Positions 45,580-54,632 of a stretch of DNA of 64,000 nt are shown in pieces. The notes under the pieces are model-generated. The model was not told where the DNA came from. It saw only the letters and a list, made by a program, of their open reading frames with translations, and did no database searches. The stretch is from an uncultured Luminiphilus sp. (GTDB lineage Bacteria > Pseudomonadota > Gammaproteobacteria > Pseudomonadales > Halieaceae), in NCBI GenBank assembly GCA_938084055.1, contig CALKDK010000007.1, positions 27,057 to 91,056 of the forward strand, written 5' to 3'. A program made the position numbers and the translations under genes. Numbering within the stretch: the stretch's first letter is position 1; every line of letters starts with the position of its first letter.

Positions 45580-46779
45580 TCACCCGAGCAGATTGACGAG
45601 CTTGGTGAGGGCCAACAGCACCACAATCGCCAGCACTCCGAATGCCAGCACATTGCGCTGGGTATGATTGCGGTACTGCAAGGGCAACAACTGGCTGTTC
45701 GCCAGTGCGACCAGTATCAGGGCGATCACGGGCAGCAGCACTGCGTTGGTAATCTGCGCGGTTACAATCAGCGCGGAGGGACGGGTGGTGACCACAGCGA
45801 ATACCGTGCCCGAGAGCAGCACCAGCAGAGCAACGGCCTTGAAACCACGCGCCCCCGGTTCCGTCGACCATCCCAGTGCACCGCACACAGCCCAACCCGC
45901 AGCCACGGGAGCGGCAATCGCTGAACTCAGGCCCGCGGCAAATAATCCGATACCCACCGCCAGTGCTCCCCCGCCCGGAAAGTGGCTGTCTATGGCTGCC
46001 ATCAGGGCGGGCAAAATGCCCACCTCTGTACCGGCTGGAATCAGTGCCGCCGCCACGATCATAATGGCGCAGGTAATCCCACCTCCGATGAGAATGGCCA
46101 GCATCGATTCCCCGCGGGCTCCCTGCAAGGCAGTCTCGACCGGCTCTCCCGACCAACGCCTGCGAACGGCAGTCGCATGGAGGAACAGGTTATAGGGGAC
46201 CACGGTGGTGCCGATGAGGGCGAGGGCGAGATTCAGGTAGTCGGGTGACAATGCGGGTAGCAGGCGCTCTGTGGGTTGCGCCAAAAGCAGGGGCGCGAGC
46301 AGCACAGCCAGGGCTGAAAACAGCAGCGCCATGAGCGCTACCAGCGCCACCAGCAGTTTCTCCAGCCACCGATACTGCTCGAGCACAATCAGCGCAGCAG
46401 CAAGACCGGCGGCCATCACCACGACCGGGGCAAAACCAACCGGCAGAGCGGCGCTCAGTCCTATGCCGGCACCCGAAAGGTTTCCCGACTGATAGGCGGC
46501 GTTACCGCCGCCAATAGCGATGACAACCAACAGGACCAGCGGCGGACCCCACCACAATCCGCGTCCCATATCCCGAACCAGCGTGGCAAGGTCTTTTTGG
46601 GTGGCCAGTGCGGTGCGAATCGAGAGCTCCTGCAGCACCAGGGTTGCCATAATCGAAAACGCCACCGCCCACAGCAGGGCGATGCCGGATGACGCCCCGG
46701 CGAGACTCGCCGTGGTCACTGTACCGGGGCCAATAAAGGCGGCGGCGACCATCGCCCCCGGCCCGAGTCGCAGAGCCAT
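45580..46779 (-). CDS. NRAMP family transporter with atypical metal-binding motifs
   Basis: 399 aa, about eleven spans, clearly homologous to NRAMP divalent metal transporters. In TM1 the canonical DPGN is GPGT (residues 17-20), and in TM6 the canonical MPHN is VPYN (194-197), followed by the conserved LFLHA. The Asp, Asn and Met that coordinate Mn/Fe are therefore all missing. NRAMP relatives with altered motifs are known to carry other ions or not to carry transition metals. It is divergent from the FAH-family gene. Confidence 0.85.
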   Translation of the reverse strand: MALRLGPGAMVAAAFIGPGTVTTASLAGASSGIALLWAVAFSIMATLVLQELSIRTALATQKDLATLVRDMGRGLWWGPPLVLLVVIAIGGGNAAYQSGNLSGAGIGLSAALPVGFAPVVVMAAGLAAALIVLEQYRWLEKLLVALVALMALLFSALAVLLAPLLLAQPTERLLPALSPDYLNLALALIGTTVVPYNLFLHATAVRRRWSGEPVETALQGARGESMLAILIGGGITCAIMIVAAALIPAGTEVGILPALMAAIDSHFPGGGALAVGIGLFAAGLSSAIAAPVAAGWAVCGALGWSTEPGARGFKAVALLVLLSGTVFAVVTTRPSALIVTAQITNAVLLPVIALILVALANSQLLPLQYRNHTQRNVLAFGVLAIVVLLALTKLVNLLG

Positions 46780-46892
46780 ATTTCCATCTCCAAAATATCC
46801 GCCAGGCTGTCACCTACGCCCAGGCCAGCACGCGGAACACCTGGGCCACTGGCCTTCGCTATAGTGCCAGTAAATGCAGGGGAGGGCCCACT

Positions 46893-47504
46893 GTGGGAAC
46901 AATAGAATTTGAGGGCCAGGCCATGAGGCCGGGCAAGATCGTGTGTATAGGCAAGAACTATCACGCACACATTGCAGAGATGCAGAGCGTCATTCCTGAG
47001 CAGATGGTAGTGTTCATGAAACCGAGTTCTGCAATCAGCGCTAATTTAAGGTCATCCGCAGGAGAGACACTCCACTACGAATGTGAAATCTGCCTCCTGC
47101 TCAACCACGGGAAAATAGTAGGCGTGGGCGTTGGCCTTGACCTGACCAAGCGCGAACTCCAGGGCGAGCTGAAGCGGGCAGGCCTCCCCTGGGAACGGAG
47201 CAAAGCCTTTGATGGGTCCGCCGTTTTCAGCACATTTGTTCCCGCACCGAACACCTTTGACAAGCTGTTTTTTGAACTCACAGTGAACAACGCGGTGCGG
47301 CAGCGCGGGGAAGTGACCTCCATGCTGTATGCACCGGAAACTATCATTCTGGAATTACAGCAGTTCCTGACTCTCGAGAATTTCGACGTGGTGATGACCG
47401 GCACCCCAGCAGGAGTGGGTCCGGTGGCCCCGGGGGACCGGTTTGAGGCAAAACTTATAGACGGGGAATCTGAGCTTGTCAGGGCGCAGTGGGTCGCGAC
47501 CTGA
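46893..47504 (+). CDS. Fumarylacetoacetate hydrolase family protein
   Basis: 203 aa from a GTG with GGGGAGG seven bases upstream. FAH fold: KIVCIGKNYHAHIAEM, FMKPSSAI, the metal-binding HYECEICLLL (Glu-x-Glu) and GLDLTKRELQ (Asp), and MTGTPAGVGPV. The family splits or decarboxylates acyl-pyruvate-type compounds. Its length fits YcgM-like fumarylpyruvate/acylpyruvate hydrolases. It is single and followed by the HNH gene on the same strand. Confidence 0.91.
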   Translation: MGTIEFEGQAMRPGKIVCIGKNYHAHIAEMQSVIPEQMVVFMKPSSAISANLRSSAGETLHYECEICLLLNHGKIVGVGVGLDLTKRELQGELKRAGLPWERSKAFDGSAVFSTFVPAPNTFDKLFFELTVNNAVRQRGEVTSMLYAPETIILELQQFLTLENFDVVMTGTPAGVGPVAPGDRFEAKLIDGESELVRAQWVAT

Positions 47505-47614
47505 GCCGACTCCTCTGCATACTGGTGTGGCACAGCCCGGACAGGTCGGCTAAATCTTTAATTGTATCGGTGGCCATTTTTGCGTACGTTTCTGGAAACC
47601 AGAGAGCGAGAGCC

Positions 47615-48166
47615 ATGCAAGCGATCCTGAGACTGGATCTGGCAGGGCAACCTCGGGGTTGGCTAACCCTGCAGGAAGCCATCTCTGCCTACGCCCGCGG
47701 CGATGTGGTATACGGCATCGGAGACTCGCTACCCCCGGTTTTCGGTGGCATCCAGCGATTAACGGGTCTGCGTTCAACCATTGAAGTACAGCCGATCATC
47801 GCCACGGAGGGACGTATCTTCGATGCCTTCACGCCTCCCTTGTGCAACCGAACGCTATTCAGGCGGGATGATCATAGATGCCTGTATTGCGGCGTACAGG
47901 GATCACGCAGCCACCTGACACGCGACCATGTCCTACCCGCCAGTCGCGGCGGTACTGACAAATGGGAAAATGTGGTCGCCGCCTGCAAGCGCTGCAACTG
48001 GCAAAAAGACAACAAAACCCCCGAGGAAGCGCATATGCCGCTGCTGGCGATACCCTTCCGGCCCAACCCCTTTGAGTGGCACTTTCTGGCGAAGGACCGT
48101 GTCCTGGCGGATCAGATGGACTATCTGTCCCAGCAATTTCGCGCCGATCGCGACTGGGCACACTAA
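47615..48166 (+). CDS. HNH endonuclease
   Basis: 183 aa from the ATG at 47615. The nuclease motif occupies residues 89-137: CLYC (Cys89, Cys92), TRDHVLPASRGG with the catalytic His105, NVVAACKRCN with the second zinc Cys pair and the HNH Asn. The N-terminal ~80 residues are not recognised. The arrangement matches free-standing housekeeping-type HNH proteins found in many gammaproteobacteria. No methylase or other defence gene is adjacent. Confidence 0.85.
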   Translation: MQAILRLDLAGQPRGWLTLQEAISAYARGDVVYGIGDSLPPVFGGIQRLTGLRSTIEVQPIIATEGRIFDAFTPPLCNRTLFRRDDHRCLYCGVQGSRSHLTRDHVLPASRGGTDKWENVVAACKRCNWQKDNKTPEEAHMPLLAIPFRPNPFEWHFLAKDRVLADQMDYLSQQFRADRDWAH

Positions 48167-48217
48167 ACTCGCCGGCTACACTCACCCGGGCAACACCTGA
48201 TAGGCTTCATCTGACCT

Positions 48218-48237
48218 AGCCTGGCCACGGCAAGGCT
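48218..48237. other. Imperfect palindrome upstream of moxR
   Basis: AGCCTGGCC and GGCAAGGCT flank two bases, matching eight of nine positions as an inverted repeat, 29 bp before the moxR start. It could be an operator or the HNH gene's terminator; no T tract follows. Confidence 0.25.
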
Positions 48238-48265
48238 GGACTCTTTGGTGCCAAGGAAATGAACT

Positions 48266-49234
48266 ATGAGTGACGCTTTGCGGGATGACATCGCAACCCT
48301 GACAGCGCGGGTCAACGCCGCAGTCATTGGACAAGAGGCGGTTGTGCACAGCCTCATACTGGCGTTGCTATGCAACGGTAATGTGCTTCTCGAAGGCCTG
48401 CCGGGCACCGCTAAAACCCGCTCCATCAAGACCCTTGCAGCGGCCCTTGGGGTTAACCTGGGGCGCATTCAGTTTACACCTGACCTGCTCCCCGCTGACG
48501 TCACCGGGAGTGAAACCTATCACGATCACGACGCTGGCAGTCAGTTGGTGTTTGAGCCGGGTCCCATCTTTAACGAATTGGTGCTGGCGGATGAAATCAA
48601 CCGCGCCCCAGCCAAGGTGCAGTCTGCGCTGCTGGAGGCAATGGAAGAACGACAGGTCACCGTCGCGGGAAAGAGCTACCCCCTTCCGCCCTTGTTTCTG
48701 GTGATGGCCACGCAAAACCCGATAGAACAGGAGGGTACCTACCCACTGCCAGAGGCCCAGATGGATCGATTTCTTTTTAAGGTTCGGGTGGATTACCCCG
48801 ATGCCGAGGCGGAACGGGCCATCGTGCAAATGCTGCAGGGTGAGGAAGGGGGCAGTTCGGCGCCTGCCGAACCCATTGGCAGCTCCGCCATCTTTGCGGC
48901 GCGGGAAGAGATTCAGAAGATGCCCGTTAGCGAAGCGGTCGAACGCTACCTTGTCGATCTGGTCATGGCGACCCGGCATCCCGAAGGACTTTCTGAACAG
49001 CTCGCCGCCTGGATTGCCGTGGGCTCGAGTCCCCGGGCCAGTATTGCGCTGCATCGTGCCGCCCGCGCGGAGGCATGGCTCGCGGGAAGAAAATATGTTC
49101 TACCGGAGGACGTACGCCGTGTTGTTCCCCCTGTCATGCGACACCGGCTGATCTTGAGCTACGATGCCATGGCTGATGGCATTGATACAGACAAGGTAGT
49201 CTGCGACATCATGGATCTGGTGGCGGCGGGCTGA
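48266..49234 (+). CDS. MoxR family AAA+ ATPase
   Basis: 322 aa, ATG with AAGGAA upstream. Walker A is GLPGTAKT, Walker B LVLADEINRA, sensor 1 ATQNPIEQEGTYPLPEAQMDRF. MoxR proteins are chaperone-like ATPases that act with von Willebrand factor A (VWA) proteins. It opens a six-gene operon with DUF58, DUF4381, two VWA proteins and a BatD-like protein, spaced by 6 bp or less or overlapping through the fifth gene. Confidence 0.94.
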   Translation: MSDALRDDIATLTARVNAAVIGQEAVVHSLILALLCNGNVLLEGLPGTAKTRSIKTLAAALGVNLGRIQFTPDLLPADVTGSETYHDHDAGSQLVFEPGPIFNELVLADEINRAPAKVQSALLEAMEERQVTVAGKSYPLPPLFLVMATQNPIEQEGTYPLPEAQMDRFLFKVRVDYPDAEAERAIVQMLQGEEGGSSAPAEPIGSSAIFAAREEIQKMPVSEAVERYLVDLVMATRHPEGLSEQLAAWIAVGSSPRASIALHRAARAEAWLAGRKYVLPEDVRRVVPPVMRHRLILSYDAMADGIDTDKVVCDIMDLVAAG

Positions 49235-49240
49235 GTCGAC

Positions 49241-50179
49241 ATGGGGGGCGGCGCCTATGTGCAGCTCAGGGACCTGGTGCGACTACGCTATCAGGCACGG
49301 GGTTTCAGCTACCTCCCCGCCCAGCCCGTCAACTCTGTGCTGGCGGGCCGAAAACGCTCCAGGCTGAGGGGCCGCGGCCTGGACTTCGACGAGCTGCGTC
49401 ACTACAGACCCGGGGATGACATCAGGACCATGGACTGGCGCGTGACGCACCGCACGCGCACGCCGTTTGTCCGCGTCTACACCGAAGAGCGTGATCGTCC
49501 GGTTTGGGTCGTTGTCGACCAGCGGCTCGCGATGTTTTTCGGCAGCCGCTACCAAATGAAATCGGTCGCTGCTGCCCAGGCTGCCGCCCTTACAGCCTGG
49601 CGCGTTATTGGCGTCGGGGATCGTGTCGGCGCACTGCTGTTCAACGACCGGCACACCACACTGCATCCACCGAGCCGTTCGCCCGGCCCACTGCTGGGCT
49701 GGCTGGAGCAGCTGGTCACCATGAATAACGCTCTTGTGGCAGACGCTACTGAGCCCAGCAACCCCGAAGCGCTGGGCGCTGCACTGCATACGGTGAGTCG
49801 CTACCTGACCCACGACAGCCTGGTGATCGTCATCTCGGACTTTGATGGCTGGAGTGACGATTGCCTGACAGCCATCAAGGCCATGCGGCAGAGTAACGAC
49901 GTCATCACGGGACTAATCAGCGATCCGCTGGAACGCAGTCTGGTGTCGGCGGACAAGCTGGTGGTCAGTGATGGCGCGTATCAACTTCAGGTGGAGGCGG
50001 AGAAGACCGAAGCCGAAGCCCGGTTCAGCGGCAGATTCAACGCCCAGGTCACCTCTCTGGGGGATACGCTGAAAAGGCATGGTATACCCCTCATTCCCCT
50101 GACAACCGAAAGCGATGTGGCGGGCCAGTTGCTGCGGCAGTTGGGCGGAAGAACGGCACGAGCCACGTCGGGGCGATGA
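49241..50179 (+). CDS. DUF58 domain protein
   Basis: 312 aa. The DUF58 core is visible as GRGLDFDELRHYRPGDDIRTMDWRVTHRT, quoted here only in part, then FVRVYTEERDRPVWVVVD leading into a VWA-like fold whose MIDAS motif is degenerate (DQRLA instead of DxSxS). A GTG at 49259 with a G-rich site before it is an alternative start. It sits six bases after moxR, the standard partner position. Confidence 0.9.
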   Translation: MGGGAYVQLRDLVRLRYQARGFSYLPAQPVNSVLAGRKRSRLRGRGLDFDELRHYRPGDDIRTMDWRVTHRTRTPFVRVYTEERDRPVWVVVDQRLAMFFGSRYQMKSVAAAQAAALTAWRVIGVGDRVGALLFNDRHTTLHPPSRSPGPLLGWLEQLVTMNNALVADATEPSNPEALGAALHTVSRYLTHDSLVIVISDFDGWSDDCLTAIKAMRQSNDVITGLISDPLERSLVSADKLVVSDGAYQLQVEAEKTEAEARFSGRFNAQVTSLGDTLKRHGIPLIPLTTESDVAGQLLRQLGGRTARATSGR

Positions 50180-50182
50180 CGC

Positions 50183-50704
50183 ATGACGGCCGCTGCTGAC
50201 GCCTCCCTCCCCCCCTTGCCAGACCTGTTTGGTAACCCCCTGCTGCGGGGCGAACTCCACGAGGTACTGTCCCCCGGTACCATCGACTGGCTGCCCCAGA
50301 CCCTGGGTTGGAAGCTAAGTGCTGCCCTGGTCCTCCTGTGGCTGGGGCGCTCACTGTGGCGCCGGGGCAGAACCTGGTTGCGCAATCGGTACCGTCGGGA
50401 GGCACAAAGACGCCTTATGGCGCTGGGGCCCGCTGCCTCTGTAACAGCGGTCAATGAAATTCTCAAAATTGCCGCCATGACCGCTGCATCGCGCCGTGAA
50501 GTGGCGTCACTCACCGGTGCGGACTGGTGCCAGTGGCTGCGGGCGCGCACCGATCCGGATATTTTTTCTGATGGCAGTCTGTCAGCGTTGGGCAATGCCC
50601 CCTATGACCCTGACTTTGCCCTGCCCGCCCACTGTCTACCCGATCTTTTGGATGAGGCCAGACGTTGGCTGGCGCAGCACAGGGACGATCATGGACCCAC
50701 TTGA
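50183..50704 (+). CDS. DUF4381 domain protein
   Basis: 173 aa with a single central membrane span (KLSAALVLLWLG) and a basic stretch after it. The N-terminal region LPPLPDLFGNPLLRGELHEVLSPGTIDWLPQT is quoted in part; the LPDL...P...WWP-like pattern and C-terminal CLPDLLDEARRWL match DUF4381, always found between DUF58 and the first VWA gene in MoxR/Bat operons. It starts 3 bp after DUF58 and overlaps the next gene by 14 bp. Confidence 0.82.
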   Translation: MTAAADASLPPLPDLFGNPLLRGELHEVLSPGTIDWLPQTLGWKLSAALVLLWLGRSLWRRGRTWLRNRYRREAQRRLMALGPAASVTAVNEILKIAAMTAASRREVASLTGADWCQWLRARTDPDIFSDGSLSALGNAPYDPDFALPAHCLPDLLDEARRWLAQHRDDHGPT

Positions 50705-51716
50705 AGCCCTCGTATTGCAGGTTGTCGAGCAGCTGGAATGGGTCCATCCCTGGGCCTTCCTGTTGCTGCCCCTGCCGGTTCTGATGCGCCTGCTACCGGC
50801 CTATCGCGAACGCCGGGACGCCGTGCGGGTCCCCTTTTTCAAACGCCTGCTCGACGCCTCGGAAACACAGCCCCAACGGGGCGCCATGTTGTTGATTCGA
50901 CGGCGGGGACAGACTGTACTGATCGCCCTGATGTGGTTGAGCCTGATTTTGGCGGCTGCAAAACCACAGTGGCTGGGCACCCCTATCGAGCAACAGAAAG
51001 CCGGCCGGGATCTGATGATTGCCGTCGATCTATCCGGCTCTATGGAAACCCAGGATTTCACACAGCCCGATGGTCAGGCAGTGGATCGCCTCGAGGCCGT
51101 CAAAACCGTACTCCGTCAACTGGCCAATGAACGGCCCGGCGATCGACTCGGCCTCATCGTTTTTGGCAACAACGCCTACCTGCAATCGCCCTTCACCGAG
51201 GACCACGCTGCCTGGCTGGTCCTACTGGATGAGACCCGAATACGTATGGCCGGTCCGAGTACAGCTCTCGGTGACGCCGTGGGACTGGCGATCAAACTGT
51301 TTAAGGATGCCGAGACCGAACACAGGGTGCTGCTGTTATTGACCGATGGCAATGATACCGGGAGCCTGGTGCCACCCGTCGACGCGGCGCGTGTGGCCGC
51401 GGCAGAAAATATCCGTATTTACCCCATTGCCGTGGGTGATCCCACCGCGGTGGGTGAGGAGGCAATCGATCTCGAAACGCTCTCAAGAATGGCTGACGTG
51501 ACCGGTGGCCAAGCCTTTGAAGCACTTGACAGTGCGGATCTGGCCGCGGTTTTTGAGCTGCTGGACACCCTCGAACCCAATATTTTTGACAGCGTCAGCT
51601 TCAGGCCAAGGACTGATGTCCACTGGTTTCCCCTGGCCTTGGTCGTGGGGCTGTATCTGCTGCTCAGAGCAGCGGCATGGCTCTGGCCCATACCTCGTGT
51701 CGGGGCGTCGGAGTGA
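50691..51716 (+). CDS. VWA domain membrane protein (BatA-like)
   Basis: 341 aa from the ATG with AGGGA upstream, overlapping DUF4381 by 14 bp. Two N-terminal membrane spans (WAFLLLPLPVLMRLL and VLIALMWLSLILAAA) hold an intact VWA domain in the periplasm, with MIDAS DLSGS, the T in PSTALGDAV and D in LLTDGNDTGS, and a C-terminal span (WFPLALVVGLYLLLRAA). BatA-type proteins form envelope complexes linked to stress resistance. Confidence 0.91.
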   Translation: MDPLEALVLQVVEQLEWVHPWAFLLLPLPVLMRLLPAYRERRDAVRVPFFKRLLDASETQPQRGAMLLIRRRGQTVLIALMWLSLILAAAKPQWLGTPIEQQKAGRDLMIAVDLSGSMETQDFTQPDGQAVDRLEAVKTVLRQLANERPGDRLGLIVFGNNAYLQSPFTEDHAAWLVLLDETRIRMAGPSTALGDAVGLAIKLFKDAETEHRVLLLLTDGNDTGSLVPPVDAARVAAAENIRIYPIAVGDPTAVGEEAIDLETLSRMADVTGGQAFEALDSADLAAVFELLDTLEPNIFDSVSFRPRTDVHWFPLALVVGLYLLLRAAAWLWPIPRVGASE

Positions 51717-53383
51717 TCGAACAAATGATCCATTTCCACTTCCTGCGGCCCGAATGGCTGCTCCTCGCTCCCGGGCTACTGGTCTTTGAAAGACTGTTGC
51801 GCACCTCTGGTGACAACGGCGATCGCTTTCACGACATTATTGACCCCGAGCTACTCGAGCCCCTGCGCCTGCGCAAGCCCAGGGGCGCCCTGTTCAATCC
51901 GAACTCGGTGCTGATCGTCTTCCTCGCCCTGCTGACCTTGGTCATGGCTGGACCCACCTGGCGCCAGCAGCCCTCACCACTGGCCGAGGATGCCGCTCCC
52001 CTCATCGTGGTCCTGGATATATCCGAATCGATGGCTACCACCGATATAGCGCCCAGTAGACTCGGCCGCGGCATCCAGAAAATTCGCGATCTGCTGCAGC
52101 TGGTGCCCGACAAGCAGATTGGGATTATTGCCTACGCGGGCAGTGCGCATACGGTACTGCCACTCACCACAGACCATGACATCGCCCAGAATTTCCTCAA
52201 TGTACTCAATCCCAGTCTGGCTCCCCGGGCAGGTAAGTTCCCAGAATATGCGCTGCCTGGAGTGGACCGGCTGCTGAGACACTCCTATTACCGGAGTTCG
52301 GTCCTGTTGGTGGCCGATGGACTGGGTGCTGCCAGTCCGGCCCTGATTCGGGACTGGTGTCGATCCAGCGAGCACCAATTGCTGGTCTTCGGCCTGGGTG
52401 ATCCGTCACCCGAGCAAAGCACCCTACCCCTCGATCGTGATGCGCTGTCCAGTACCGCTTCCTCATGCGGCGGCAGGTACTTCGATGTAACCATTGACAC
52501 GGGGGACGTGAAGGCGATCGCGTCGGCGCTGAGCGACGCCTATAAAATCATTGATGATGAGGCACTGCCCTGGCTCGATAGCGGGTATCCACTGGTTTTT
52601 CCGATGTTGGTGCTTGCTCTGCTGTGGTTCAGGCGGGGCTGGACAAGGCTCTGGGTATGGCTGCTGTTACCCTGCCTTCTCACCATCACTGAAACGCCCG
52701 TTGCCCAACCCATTACCCAGTCCCCCGCCGCTGTCATGGCCGGGGAGGCAGAAGAAAGCGCGGGAACCAAGAACAACTGGCTGGAACCGCTGGTCGACGG
52801 GTTTGCCAGCCTGTGGCTCACCCCTGACCAATACGGGCGCCTCTTGATGTCCATCGGGCATTACGAGAGGGCGGCGGGTATTTTCCGCAACCCGGTCTGG
52901 CGTGCTACAGCGCGCTACTACAATGAGGATTTCCAGCAGGCGGCCGCGTTGTTCACCCGCCAGGACAGCGATGTCGCGCTGTTTAATGAGGCCAACGCCC
53001 GGGCCCATCGCAGGGATTATGTAGGTGCCAGAGCGCGCTACGATCTGCTGCTGCAGCGCAATCCGGACTTCCCCGGGGCCAACGACAATCGGATGCTGGT
53101 ACACGTCATTATTGAGGCCGGTAACAGGCTCAGTGAATCCCAGGCAGAGGAGGCCGGTGTGGGTAGCGAGGAGATAGATACCGACGGGGATCCCCAGGTT
53201 GGTGAGGGCGCCGACACCCTCGCCACCGAGCCAACAGTGCGCGAGCAATACAGCGCCGAAGAAATCCTGGCCAGCCCCGAGACGGCTGAGCTGTGGATGA
53301 ACAATGTGCAGCCCAATCCGGCCAACTTCCTGCGCAGCAAGTTCAGCATTCAACTGCAGGAGCGCGGCGTCAGTGAACAGTAA
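51713..53383 (+). CDS. VWA plus TPR membrane protein (BatB/BatC fusion-like)
   Basis: 556 aa from a GTG that overlaps the BatA stop as GTGA; an ATG at 51725 is the alternative. Order: N-terminal span (LLLAPGLLVF), second span (VLIVFLALLTLVMA), VWA with MIDAS DISES, two spans at about residues 300-330, then a TPR region (GRLLMSIGHYERAAGIF, YYNEDFQQAAALF, AHRRDYVGARARYD) and an acidic tail. It therefore unites BatB and BatC functions in one chain. Confidence 0.9.
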   Translation: MIEQMIHFHFLRPEWLLLAPGLLVFERLLRTSGDNGDRFHDIIDPELLEPLRLRKPRGALFNPNSVLIVFLALLTLVMAGPTWRQQPSPLAEDAAPLIVVLDISESMATTDIAPSRLGRGIQKIRDLLQLVPDKQIGIIAYAGSAHTVLPLTTDHDIAQNFLNVLNPSLAPRAGKFPEYALPGVDRLLRHSYYRSSVLLVADGLGAASPALIRDWCRSSEHQLLVFGLGDPSPEQSTLPLDRDALSSTASSCGGRYFDVTIDTGDVKAIASALSDAYKIIDDEALPWLDSGYPLVFPMLVLALLWFRRGWTRLWVWLLLPCLLTITETPVAQPITQSPAAVMAGEAEESAGTKNNWLEPLVDGFASLWLTPDQYGRLLMSIGHYERAAGIFRNPVWRATARYYNEDFQQAAALFTRQDSDVALFNEANARAHRRDYVGARARYDLLLQRNPDFPGANDNRMLVHVIIEAGNRLSESQAEEAGVGSEEIDTDGDPQVGEGADTLATEPTVREQYSAEEILASPETAELWMNNVQPNPANFLRSKFSIQLQERGVSEQ

Positions 53384-53528
53384 TCTCCGACCCACTGGGC
53401 CGTCAGGCTCAGGACTCAGGCGCAGCGGGACCTTACTTGAACGCTCCCGTGCCGCAGCCGGGGCGGGGTTTGCATGGATCGCCCGAACGCACAACCGATC
53501 CGCAACGTCGGCGGCCAGACTCGGCGAC

Positions 53529-54632
53529 ACGATGGGAGCCACTTTTTCACGACGGCGTGATACGCGGGCGCACAGGCTCGTGCCCGGGACGCTCAGGCTG
53601 ATCACAATTTTGCTACTGCACACTACCGGGATGGTTGCCGCAGCCGGGGATGGGCTGGTCGAGATCAGTGCGCGCCTGGATCCTGCCGAGGGCGCGGTAC
53701 CCGGCCAACGTATCCGGCTGGAGGTGACCGTAGCGACGCCACGCTGGTTTACCGCCGGCACCCGAATCAAACTCCCCGAAGTGCCGGGGTTGATACTGCT
53801 GCAGAATCAGGACTTCGCGGCCAATGCTACAGAACGCCGCGCCGGGGAAAGCTGGACGGTTCAACGCTGGGCGATCGATGTGTTTGCCACACAGCCAGGC
53901 ACGATCCCCATCCCGCCACTGCAGGTCAGTGTAGCGGTCTCACAATCTGCTTCTGAAACCTGGACGGGCACTCTCAAGACCGACCCATTGACGCTCACAA
54001 CTGCGATACCGGCGGAGCTCAGCACCCTGGACAGCTGGATTGCGAGCCCGTCGGTATCACTGCGGCAAACGGTCGACGGCGCTCGGGATACCTACCCGGG
54101 AGCTGCGATCAGCCGACGGGTTACTATCAAGGCGTCTGACGTAATGGCCATGCTGCTGCCGCGCATTGAGACTGAGGCGGAACCCCTGCTGCAGACCTAT
54201 CCCGAACCCCCCGTGCTGCGTAACCGTTCCAACCGCGGTTCGCTCACTGCAACCCGCAGCGACAGAGTCACCTGGATTGCGACTGCGCCCGGCGTGAGTG
54301 AGATACCCGGTGTGTCGGTCCACTGGTGGAATACCGACACGCAACAGCTGGTAACTCTGACGACCGAACCCCTGGAGATTTCAATCAGTGGCGAGCCGCC
54401 CAGCGAGCCCGTTTCGAGGCGCCATTCGATCGAACAGGCCCTGTGGGGAGCGGTTTGGCTGTGTGCCGCACTGTTGTGCTGGTATCTGCTGCGTAAAGGC
54501 TTACACCGGCGCGCGGTCACGCTGGGACACCGGATCGGTGACCACTGCAGGCGTATCTGGACGTTACTGACGGGATCTGCCCTGCCCGAGCAACTGAATC
54601 CGGGGGGCAGCCCCGGACAATCAAAGCGCTGA
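53529..54632 (+). CDS. BatD-like membrane protein
   Basis: Large beta-sandwich-rich protein with an N-terminal leader (LRLITILLLHTTGMVAAA) and a C-terminal span (LWGAVWLCAALLCWYLL), the BatD layout. The start is uncertain: GTG 53373 (overlapping the previous gene by 11 bp, GGAG ten bases upstream), ATG 53529 and GTG 53580 are all possible; the stretch before 53529 is arginine-rich and leader-unlike. It ends 12 bp inside the convergent gcvT gene. This closes the MoxR/Bat operon. Confidence 0.75.
   Translation, partial: TMGATFSRRRDTRAHRLVPGTLRLITILLLHTTGMVAAAGDGLVEISARLDPAEGAVPGQRIRLEVTVATPRWFTAGTRIKLPEVPGLILLQNQDFAANATERRAGESWTVQRWAIDVFATQPGTIPIPPLQVSVAVSQSASETWTGTLKTDPLTLTTAIPAELSTLDSWIASPSVSLRQTVDGARDTYPGAAISRRVTIKASDVMAMLLPRIETEAEPLLQTYPEPPVLRNRSNRGSLTATRSDRVTWIATAPGVSEIPGVSVHWWNTDTQQLVTLTTEPLEISISGEPPSEPVSRRHSIEQALWGAVWLCAALLCWYLLRKGLHRRAVTLGHRIGDHCRRIWTLLTGSALPEQLNPGGSPGQSKR

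Noticed and set aside
47615..48166. HNH gene as part of a defence or restriction system
   Set aside because: No methyltransferase, toxin-antitoxin or helicase partner nearby; looks like a solitary housekeeping HNH protein.
48266..54632. MoxR-VWA cluster as a novel conflict or defence system
   Set aside because: Gene order MoxR-DUF58-DUF4381-VWA-VWA/TPR-BatD is the established Bat/MoxR arrangement with no effector domain.
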